Assembly (NCBI GenBank): GCA_964423645.1
Contig: CAYRFE010000018.1
Coordinates: 9,480 to 73,479, forward strand
Length of the DNA: 64,000 nt
Source: CAYRFE01 sp964423645 [NCBI: uncultured bacterium]
GTDB taxonomy: Bacteria > Macinerneyibacteriota > Macinerneyibacteria > Macinerneyibacteriales
Direction of reading: 5' to 3'
Below, piece by piece: positions 47,701-59,700 of the stretch. Each line of letters opens with the position of its first letter. Position 1 is the stretch's first letter. The position numbers and the translations under genes were made by a program. The notes below the pieces were generated by a model, which was given only the letters and a program-made list of their open reading frames with translations, ran no database searches and was not told where the DNA came from.

Positions 47701-50700
47701 TTTACCTGTGACTGCGATATGCTCAATTGCTCGGTGGAACCGTTGAACGCCGCAAACGGATAACTGCCGTTCGCACCGTACACCCAAAATGACAGCGAGA
47801 ATTGTCCGTAATCACGTACGGCATTCGATGCCGCAGTACCGGTATTAAGACCGCTTGCACCGATAAATTCATATGCTTGAAAAAGTTTACCGTTGACAGC
47901 CGCAGGATTACCGCTCAAGGATGCAGATACTTGGAACGCCTCATCAACCGTACTACCGTTAAACGGATAATAACGGATAAGCCCATCATGAAGCGAAAAC
48001 TCCGGGTTCGGAAAATTGTGCATTATTTCAGACACAAATGATTCCGGCACTGTCCATGAGAATGTGTTTGTACGCTCCGCTTCACCGAGCACGGCCACGC
48101 GTTGCGAATCCTGCATAAGGTCGATACGCACCGGCGAAGTGAAATTATGACTCCACGACACAGGGATACTACTTCCGCGTCGGAATCTTTCACCTGCAGG
48201 CGCAGACGTAATATACATATGCGGCATAGAGAAAGTAAATGATGCGGTGGTCGAACGCTGCACACAGGTATTTGCATTATTGGAATCGGGTGGATTCACC
48301 GTTTCAACCGCCCAATAATGGGTGGAAGAAGGGTTACAATTTTCAAGAATAAGTGATCTTTGATCTTTATTTGCCGTCACAACAGTATTTGTAAGGGCAT
48401 CGGGTGATGTCCCATATATCACGCGGAAGTACGAACTTGCACTCATGAATCCTTGCGATTCCCAAGAGATCATCACAGTATTCTCTGCCGTCACTTTTGA
48501 TGTAAGAGACAACGGTGGCAGTGTCTGATATGTTTTATTCACTGCTGTTATTGTCACATCATGACACGTAAGCATGTTATAATTCAATTTTGCATTACCG
48601 TTTGATTTCAATCGCGGGCTCATCCCTGAGATAGTCCCGCTGAGCATATTCCCCTCAAGTTCAAGATATTGCACTGTCGTTGAATATAGGATCGAATCGG
48701 GGATATTGCCTTCAAGACGGTTTTTATTTACAAATAATTGTGTCAATGCGGGGAGTTCTCCCAACCACTGCGGTAATGTTGTCAATTGATTTGAATTGAT
48801 TTCGAGTCGTGTCAAAGCAGGCAAGTTCTTCATCGACTCGGGTAATGCGGTAAGTTGGTTATTATTACAGTATAAATATTTAAGCGATTGGATATTCCCG
48901 ATCGTTGTCGGTAATGAAGTAAGTGATGTATACTCACAATTAAGAGTTTGCAGACTTTGTAATGTGCCGATCGTTTCAGGCAACGCAGTTATTTGATTAT
49001 GAGAAAGCGTAAGTGTCTGTAATAACAATAAATTACCGATTGAATCAGGCAATGCAATAATCGTATTATCATGCAGATCAATAGTTTGTAATTGTGTGAG
49101 TGCAGATATTGCACTCGGTACTAAGCCGTTAAGTTTATTACCTCCGAGCTGCAGTGCGGTGACACGTCCCTGTGTGATGGTCACGCCGTTCCACAAATGT
49201 TCTGTGCCGTGCGGACGAAATTCGCCGTTCTCTTTCCAGTTTTTCGTATTCCATTGGTCACCCTGCATCGCAGTATAGAAAACAATAAGCGCTTCACGTT
49301 CGGAAAGAGGAATTTTTTCCTGTGTAATTGAGAACAACGGCGTCTGCGCAAGTAAGGTGTCTCCACCTTCCTGGTGGTAATATATATCAACACGATAGTT
49401 TGAATGTAGCGTTAATGAATACGGTATAGCCCATTGCGTCTCTCCCTCACTTGCATCAATATCCTCTGCAAGCACTGCAACCTCAAGCGGTGTCGAACGG
49501 CAATCCATAAGCACAAGCTTGATCGGGATCGTTGCGTTGCTCTCCCATTGCACGGCAAGAGGTGTGCCACGTTCAAATGTTGCAGTAGCAATTGGAGCCG
49601 TGGTGTGAAACCCTATGATAGTAAACGTATCGGATGTTCCGACAATATGTGTGTAATTTTGATTCCGTATGCGAATACGATAATCATTCCCTGCGGTATC
49701 CACAGAAGATACTTGTATTCGATACGAATACACCCCGTTGTCATCCTGCCATAAATCCGCTTCCTCAGATCGAACAACGGTTTCACCTTTCAATAATTCG
49801 ACCGTCACACTTCCGTTGATCAACGGATTAGACGAAGCGGCGTAAAAATTGATATCGCTGGTTCCGTTTTGATGCACCAGCACCGTTTTATTATCGTCAT
49901 CGACGGACACTGTGTAATAATCATATGCAGCAACCCCGAAAAGTGCCGACTGCGCCGAAATCGCTGAATCATTGACGGCACTCACGCGAACGCTGTACTC
50001 GCCTGCCGGTAATGACGCAGGCACTGTCCACTGATATATACCGTTGTTTTCGGCCGTTTCTGCGATTGTTTGCACTGCGTTGCCTGCGTGTATAAGCTCA
50101 ATTTTCACCGGATCATTCGTGTTGCTTTTCCACGTGATAGTAAGGTCATTGTATTGTTTTATTTGCGTACCTGTTATAGGTCGTTCCATAAGAATATACG
50201 GTGCAAGCGTCATTTTGCATTTCACCGGTATCGAATGAATACTGGTGAGCGCGTTCGGGTTATCATCATGCGGATCAGTATATGATTGAACGGTAAACAT
50301 ATACTCAGCATTTTCCGTACAGTTCTCAATAGTATACTCGGTGACATATTTATCAGTAATGACAACTGATTCCATAGCCTGCGGATCGGTACCGTACCAC
50401 AGCACATACCCGCCCGCCTGCTCAGTGAATAACACTTCATCCCACAATACTTTTACAGTAGTGGTGTTGACAAGTTCTGTACGAACATTTTTCGGCGGTA
50501 TCGTCTGCGTCAGCTCATACATGTCGACATCGTAATTATTGGCTAGCAAATACTCGCGCTGTTCATCGGTGAGCATCAACGCGTTATACTGCATTCCTTG
50601 TGCAATATCATATTCATCCCATTGCTTAAGCAACTCTGAAGGGAAATATCCTGCGATCGCATTTGCCGCATAGGTTCCGATCGAGTCGTAGACACTCAGT

Positions 50701-53700
50701 GACGTCGGTGATTGTGATGATGTATCTATTGCGGTGAAAGCATTATTATTACACCGCAGGGTAAGCCATGAGTAATTACTGAATCGCGGAATTACTCCTG
50801 TAAGTTTATTGAACGACACATCAAATTTTTCAAGACTTGTTAGGGTCGTCACCCACGAAGGAATACTTCCCGTTAATCCCGCTTCATCTTCAGGTCCGTT
50901 CATCGGCCCCTTCGTATTTTTCAACACTAAGAGGATCGGATCATCGTTACCGCTGTCTTGGGCACCTTTTCCGCCGAGTTTTATTTCACGCAACGAACTG
51001 CATGCCGACAGATCGGGTATTGCTCCTGAGAAATAATTCGCATTAAGATCCAGTATTTCCAATGTCGTGCATAATCCTAACTCCGTAGGAATACTGCCAC
51101 TGAAGTTGTTACCGCGCAGTTTGAATGTTTTCAGTTGAACAAGCTGCCCGATCTCGATCGGCAAAACACCGGTTAGTCCTACATTGGATGGATCGTCATT
51201 CTGCGGTCCTTTTGTTTTATTAGTACCCTTAGCAGCAACGCTAGACACGCCCCCGCCGTTATCTTCCTCTTCAGTACACGAAAGATCCAGATGCTCCATG
51301 TGTGTCCATTGTCCTATGGCAGACGATAGACTTCCTGTCATCGTGTGTTTCTGCAGATCAAGATATTTCAAAGCACGAAGCTCAAACAACTCCTGCGGGA
51401 ACTCGCCTGTATACTCCCATTCGGGCATAACAAATTTTTCGAGTTTTGCAAGGATAAAGAATAAGTTTGGTAAAGCTCCGTACACTTTATTTTCAACATA
51501 ATTGTTATAATTGTAGTCAAATACCAATTCGCGTAACTCGGTCAAGTCGCCAATTTCTGTTGGGATTTGACCGTATAGCGTACGGAATCTCGAGAGATCA
51601 AGCGATACGACATGCCCATCCTCTATAGTAACGCCATACCAGGTATGTTCGGTCCCATAAGGGAGAAATTCGCCGTTAATTTTCCAATTTTCTTTTCCGT
51701 ATAAATCATACGGGAAATTGTCATCGGTGATCGCTAAAGATTGATACAGCGCGATAAGCGCATTGCGTTCTTCTGCGGGAATCCGCATCGGTTCTATGGT
51801 AAAATCATTTCCTTCTGCTGAGCTTGTTCTACCCGACGGAGCGATAGCCTCGACATGCCACGAATAGTTGCCTACCGTAAGATTTTTAATTGCCACACCG
51901 TTCTGTCCGTATGAGACGGGATTGATGGTCGTCACACGTGAGCCGTTGCCGAACTGTAAGCGATACTCAAATCCGGGCAGGCGTGTCCACGAAAAAAGCG
52001 CCTCGTCGCCTCTGCCGGTTATGGTCACCAAAAGATCCGTCGCCGCAGGAGGTGTATTTGACGGTACATCATGTCGTGTAAGTACGGTCAGCGAATCGGT
52101 ACCTGATGCCGACGGGGTGAAATACAGAAGATCTTGCACGTCGTCGTAATTGACATCTGCAACAGCAGCATATTGACCTTGTGGTAGATTAAGCACCTCA
52201 CGAACTGTCCATGTCGGTGTGTATACCGTCGTGATCGCAGTGCCGTTTTCCATTCTGCCACTGATCGAAACAGTCGTCGTGCCGTCTGCAGCAAGCCCAT
52301 GCACTGCCACTATCGGCTGTTGCGGCACTACAAGTGTATGCGGAATTATCGAAAATGAGGCGTTCGCCCCGGTCACCGTTACCGAATGATCGAACACACA
52401 CGGTGCATTCGATGTCGTAGTACCGTAGATAATGATATTGTCCTGTCCGTCGCGGTCGTAATCGGCAACGACAATACCGCCCTGCGCGATACCATCGAGA
52501 ACTGTCGCATGCACGTCAAACCCGCCGTTACCGTTATTGATAAAAATATGTGTGCCGTCCGGCTGTGCCACAATTAAATCCGCATGTCCGTCGCGGTTGA
52601 CATCATATGCACTCATGGCAGTAACAACACCCTGCAGCGCCAATGCGGTCGTCTCTGTAAAGGTATGACTATTCTCTGTCTTTGAGTATCTGTTCTCATA
52701 GACACGTATACCGAAACTGCCCGCAAGGATACTATCAGGGTATCCGTCATTATTGACATCAGCAACCGCCACGTGTGCGTCGGGAAGCGTGGCGACCACG
52801 GTGTATTCGTTACATTGATCTCGTATATCGTTATACAGTGTCACTCGGCTTGTGCCGGCAACGATCATATCTTCTTTGTTGTCACAATTGAAGTCAATCA
52901 CAACACTGCGCCCGAATGGCGCACCGTCAAGCATATACGGCAATTGTGTACTTACACCGTTATTGAGGCGATACAATGAGGTACCGGGAGTACCCGCTCC
53001 GTCAAGTCCGCTTACTGCAAACAATGAGGTATGTCCGTACGGAACAGGTGCTATCGGCGTCAGATTCGACCCTGCGACAGAATACTGCGTTGCCGTAAAA
53101 CGCCCTGTAGTACACGCAACAGGCGCACACCACTCGCTTTCTTCGGCATCGTGCAATGCCTGCACACGCCAAAAATACGCGGTATCATGGGTAAGTCCGG
53201 TAATGATCATTCGATTGGAATCAGTGACGTCCGTCGTGACGATCGTTGAAAAGTCCGCATTGCGTGCTATTTCCACACGATACTGCGATGCGCCCGCAAC
53301 AATCTCCCAACGCAATTCGGGGTTGACGGTCACGGTGTGTGCAACAGGGAATTGTGCGACCGGCGCTGATAACGTGTAGGATATCGTAAAATGTTGTTCG
53401 TCACTGAATACCGACGCGGTGTGAACGGAATTGACCGCTTGCACCCGCCAATAATACGTACCGGGTTTTAAGCGCTGTACGGTGTAGGTCGGATTGTACA
53501 ACAATTGTCCGTCTACACGTGTGCGCCAGCCCGAAAGCATATCCGCATCCGTGCCGATCACATCCGTCGCACCCGGCGATGTCCCCATCGTAAGTGCATA
53601 TACCATTCCCGGTACTGCATCCCACGCACAAGTTGCCGAGACACCCTGAATGGTCGTGCGGCAATTCGTCGGTACCGGTACTATCGATTTTGGTGCCGAT

Positions 53701-56700
53701 GCATCATAGAGCACCGGGCGTATCGGGTCGCTGTTTTTATCAATACCGGTAAGTACTATATCGAGCATACCGTCGTCGGCAGTTTTTGTCAGCAGTGTAG
53801 TATCGGCAGTCGCCGTGCCGGGATTAAGTGTGGACTGCAACGCAAGGTCTGTCGTGTAGATGCGTGTTGAGGCGTTGCCGTTCGCTTCTTTACCTGTTAT
53901 CATAATATCTCGAGTACCGTTGCCGTCGATATCTCCCAACGATATACGGGGCTTCAAGACACCTTCGGCCTCGCCGCGAAGTGTATGTACTAAGACATTG
54001 CCGTCGGGTATCAATTCATATGCACGTGTCACGCGTATACCGTCTCCGCCGATGCCGTTCATAACAAGCGTCGTACGATGCGCATCATTCATACCCCATG
54101 CCAGCGTACAATCCGACAACATCGGAATATCCGCCGTCGCGAGTGTGAATACGCCTGCACCGTTGTTGCGATAGATACGCAGTATCGGATAGCCTGTGGA
54201 GTCGTTACCAGACACGAGAATATCAGTCGCACCATCGCCGTCGGCATCGCCTGCAAGACAACGCGCATTATAGATATAGCCAAACGGTATGTCTGCAATC
54301 GATGCGGGTATATAGTCATTGCCGTGACGCAGGTATACAAATATTGCCTGCGAACCCGACGTGGCATTAAGCTTTGATCCGACAAAATCACTATCACCGT
54401 CGGCGTCGATATCAGCCCAAAAGAACGAAGTATACTGCGTGGCGCCAAACGGTTGGACACGCGTAAATGAGCCGTTATCGTTGCGGTATATCCACCCGTT
54501 GATACTCAGGTCGAGATCGCCGTCGCGGTCGTGATCCGTCCATTGCACGTTGTATATACTGGTCGGTAACGAAGAAAGCGTGATCTTTGTAAATGAATTC
54601 TGTGCACCGCCTTTGTAGAGTTCTACTGTGGTCGGTGTATACACAGCACAATCCATATACCCGTCACGGTCGTGATCCGCCCACACAAGCTGCATATTTT
54701 CGTATGCAGGAAGCGACTCAAGGGTCAGACGGTTGTAGCGTGATGTACGGAATGTACGCGGCGTCTGCCACAAGCTCACATCGTCGCTTGAATATGCACG
54801 TACCTGCCAATAATACACGGTATCGCGCTCAAGTGCCGTCGGACGGTAATAGGTCACCGTGAGGTCGGAACGATCTTCGGCGATCTGCGTAAAGTCGGGA
54901 TCACGCGCGATACGCACGTCATATTTGATACCCTTTTTCACGGGGCTCCATTTGAGTTCAAGATCACCTTTGACAAACAACCCTTCAGCACCGTCGGCAG
55001 GTTCCTGCATCTTCGGTGATGCCACGGTCGTGAGCACGGTGAATGGCCGTTCTTCGGCAAATGCAGATCCGCGCCCCGTGCTGTCGAGTGCCTGCACGCT
55101 CCAGAAATACGTGCCTTTTTTCAGCTCGTTCAACTGTAACAACGGTGATACATCGGCATTACCGCGTGTCACACGGTACCGAGTACCCGAAGGGATTGCC
55201 GCATTCGGCGATACGACATCGCGCTCGCCTGAAGCCGTACGCACATAGACATCATAGGTCAAACCGTGTGAATTTTCAGGAGTACCCCAGGAAAGATGAA
55301 TATTGTTGAGTTCTACATTGGCATTGAGTGAGGTCGGCACCTCCGGTACAGGTTGCACCGTCAGGTCGTTACAGGCGGTGAGATAGAGCGACGACGCGAG
55401 CGAACTTCTACCTGAAAAACCCGTGATGAGTAGATCGTTTCTGCCGTCATTATTGACATCTGCGACCGAATGCACCGCCGAACGGAACTGTGGAAGGTTT
55501 GCATCATACCGTGAATACGAATCCCCGTTTTTAATATAGAGATACTGCACATACGCACCGGCTCCATACCCCGACATAAAAATATCGGCATTGCCGTCGC
55601 CTGTGAGGTCATCCCACAGCGTAAGACCGCTCTCGATACCTGCGAGCACGGTCGTCGTACGTTCGTATGTACCGTTTGTGTACCGATACAGCACGGCATC
55701 GGTGCCGTCACGCACGAGGACGTCGTAATCCCCGTCGCCGTCATCATCACGCCATGCAAGCACATACAGCGAATCAAGCCCGCATGCTGCCCGTGCAAAC
55801 ATACGTGAACCGTGATTCACATACATACCCGCTTTTGCGTGTGTGCCTTTCACCAGTATATCGGTATCGCCGTCGCCGTCGAAATCGGCGATGTCGAAGT
55901 CTATTTTCTCCGTCCCGAATGTGATGACCGGACTGCGCGTAAACGACGTCCCGTTGTAATACCAAATATCAAGTGTCTCTGCGCCATTGGAGGTGACTAT
56001 ATCGGGAATGCCGTCATTATCCATATCGCACACGGCGACAGGTTCCGCACTCAATCCGCTGATGATCGTGCTCGCAGTAAAACCTTCACCGTTACGCAGG
56101 TATATTCGCCCAAAGCGTCCGTCCTGCCCGTTCAATCCTACTGCAAGGATATCCGTAGCACCATCGCGGTTGAAATCGCCCGACGCAATGGCGGTATAAC
56201 CGGTGATACCGAGGTTGAGCGCCGACTTGGTGAATTTACCGTGTCCGTTATTCAGAAATAACGTGAGTGTCGGCACACCCTGTACCGATACGGTGGTGAG
56301 CATGTCGGTGGTACCGTTGCCGTCCCAATCAAGCCACACAGGTGAAGCACCTGCGGTGGTGATAAAAGACAGCGGCATTTCCTTGAGAAGCTCCACCGTA
56401 AATGATGAAGGCATCGACCAGCGGGTAGTAGTATCCTGAAAGTGTGCTTTCACACGCCAATAGTAGAGTTTATTAGTGTGTGCAACATGTAATTGAAAGT
56501 GCGTGTCACTGATATTATCTGCATGAGCCATCACCTGAATAAATGATGGTTCATCTGAAACTTCTATGGAATAACCTAATGCATTTGGTACCTCAGACCA
56601 TTCAAGATTGACCCGGGTTTGTGAAACAGTTTGATTCAATTGTGGAGCTATTATCATTGGAGGATTAATAAAATACTCAGATTTATTTATTAGAACTGTA

Positions 56701-59700
56701 GCAAGAGGTTCATCATAAAGGGTAGTTCCTAAAAATATTATATCGTCTTTTCCGTCCTCATCATAATCTTGTATACTAAAGTTTCCTGATTTCACGATAG
56801 GCAATTCTAAACCACTATCAGTAAAATTATCCATCCCATCATTAAGTAATATATGAAAAGTATTATATGTTACCTCCGTAGCTTTTTGATTTTTTTTCAA
56901 GGACTTTTGCTGGATAGACAAAGGCTCATCCATAATTTTATATTCAGCTTCAAGTAAACAATCATATTTACCATCAGAATTTATATCATGAAAATACGCA
57001 TTTATAATCTTGGTAATTTTTTTTGTTTTCGATGAAAATATATTTATGATTTTTTTAAGGATACCACCTTCTTTTTCATAGGTAATAACTATATGATAAT
57101 TATCAATTTCATTTTCAACGGAAACATATGCAAATTGATTATTCGGAGTTATCGCAACGGCACCGTTAGTTGCGGTTGATTCTATAAATATAGGCGCTGT
57201 GTTGAGTTCGGTGTTTTGATAATAATAAGATGAGCCTGTAGCGTCATTACCCACAACAACATCAGGTATATTTTTACTGTTATCGCTATCATAATGTGAC
57301 CAAGATACAGTACCACCGTTTTTGTTTACTGAACTGATGAGTGAAAGTGATTTTTGTCCATAACTTATTGAATAATGTTCTATTGTATCCGAAGATATTG
57401 CTAATATTTGATCTTTAGTATTAGGAGCATTGGCATTATAAATATTCAATATTTTGTTTGAAGGAAATTTTGTAAATGTTACATTTGACAACACACCTGA
57501 GTTGTTATATTCCAATATGCCTGATATTATCTTTGAGTCTTTTGCTTGCAATGAGTATATAAAGTATAATGGCGATGCATTCCCATAACATTGTTTAAAT
57601 ACTGGATTGGTTATAGCCTCTAAGTATTCGGGAAATTTATATATTCTAGAATAAGATTGATCTGATCGCTCCCATATTGACGTTTCTTTCTCTCCATTAT
57701 CTCGTGTTCCACTTATAAGAATGAAATTTTTAGGAGAAGCATCTGTTCTGGTATGGCTTACTTTTAGATATAATTCCAGTGTTTTAAAATCCGGTACAGA
57801 CATTGTTTGTGTCGTAGCAGGAGGTGCATAATATTTCTTTGGGGTTGACGATCTAAAATCTTTGGATATAACCCTTATATATAATGTTTTATTTTCAATA
57901 TTTGATATTTTGCATTCTTTGTTTTTTATTCCTTTAATAGAAACCACATCAGCAGTAAAAGTTTCAAATGGCGATATTTGAACTTCATATTCACTTGATT
58001 CTTTATCTTTCCAGTATAGATAATAACTATTTTCAGCTGAAAGATACTTTATTTCTAAATCATAAATTGATGCATCGTAATTAAGAATAGTAATTTCTTT
58101 GTCCTTATATTGACTCTTTGCAGGATCAGAAAATCCCGTACTATCAATTGCATAAATTGAGTATATATATTTTCCACACGGGATATCATTAATATAAACC
58201 TTATGCGTTTTATCATCAAGGAACGTATGAAGTGATGCACGAATATTACCCATAATCGAAGGGTAATTGCTTCCGCTAACAGATGAATTAGCGCCAACGC
58301 CACAAGAATACTCTTTACCGGTTGCTAAATTACGAATATTAAATTGATACGTAAACCCGGGTAAAGCCTCCCATTCAGATTTTAATAATAAATTCTCTGT
58401 GTTTGTAGTATCACTACGTCCATAGGTCATTTTAACGTTTTTGATCGGATTTGGTGACTCTCTTCTGACTTGGTCCGAAAGATTGTTATATAGTATTGTT
58501 TTGGTGGAACCAAGAGAATCTTGCCCCGAAACTATGATATCCACTTTCGAATTATTATTCATATCCGCAAAATAAGCAGTCCCCAATCGTAATGAAGTAG
58601 GAAATAATCTTTCAACAATTTCATTTTCTTGCTGTACAAAAATATTCTTTGTTGAGTCATATTTCCATAAAGTTGAATAAACAGGTGCTACCTCTCGCGA
58701 ACCCTTTAGTAATTTCCCCTTTTTACTGGAAAAATATAAATCAAGATCGCCATCGCCGTCATAGTCGATGAAGCCGCCGATAACGCCCACATCAAAGGTA
58801 TATTTATCATTACCAACTTTTAAATAAAATGAATCTGAATTTATATATCGATATCCGGCATCCTTTTTTGTTAACTTATATACATTTGCAACGTATTCCA
58901 ACCATCTTGAATCTTCATCAACTTTTTCGGTTGCTCCTACAGTAAGTATATCCAATAATCCATCATTATCGAAATCTCTCCACTCAAGAATTGTACTTGT
59001 ACCGGCAACGGGAACTGAAAAACCTTCTTCTTTGAAATATATTGTACTACCATTATTCCGCTGCCCACTATATACCCGTGTAATCATGTCAACAACAAAG
59101 TAAACACTTCCATCACCAAGATATATTGAACCTGTTTTTTCTGTGAGCCCTGCTACTAAGATATCCAACACTCCGTCATTATTATAATCGCTCATTATAA
59201 CTTTTCCCGAACGACATAATTGTGTTGAATTGTATCCATCAAATAAACTCTCTTGAGTGGCTGAGGGAGCTTTATAAAATATTACCTCTTGTAATGTGGA
59301 TTTATTTTCCCATACCGTAAAGCATGATTTTGTGCCTAAGGAGCCTAAGAGAATAATATCGGCATCACCGTCATTATCATAATCTCCGGCTGTAAAAGCG
59401 CAGTTTTTTATTATTCCCAATTCAGATTTGGCGATTTCTACCGGCGCTTTAAACGCCCCCTCTTTATTATTGATGTAAACAAAAAAACCTTCACATAGTA
59501 TAACAATATCAAGCCATCCGTCATTATTTACATCAACAAGTTTGGACTCTCCACTATTTACAGAAGGAGCATGAATTGTTTCGGGGTCTGAATATTTACC
59601 ATCCTCCTGTAATTGATAAAAAACCTGTGCACCGGAACTACTACTGACCAATATATCAGGTAAACCATCCTTGTTGATATCCCCTACGTCAATACTTCTG

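Noticed and set aside
30570-50200. CRISPR-like or other DNA-level tandem repeat array
   Set aside because: The periodicity is at protein level (about 92 residues) with strong divergence at DNA level and continuous coding; there are no short identical repeats with unique spacers.
30083-56439. Many plus-strand open frames of 60-185 codons opposite the giant gene (for example 35455-36012, 55812-56261)
   Set aside because: They are antisense shadows of repetitive coding DNA: low-complexity translations rich in Cys, Ser, His or Arg, no ribosome sites and no recognisable domains.
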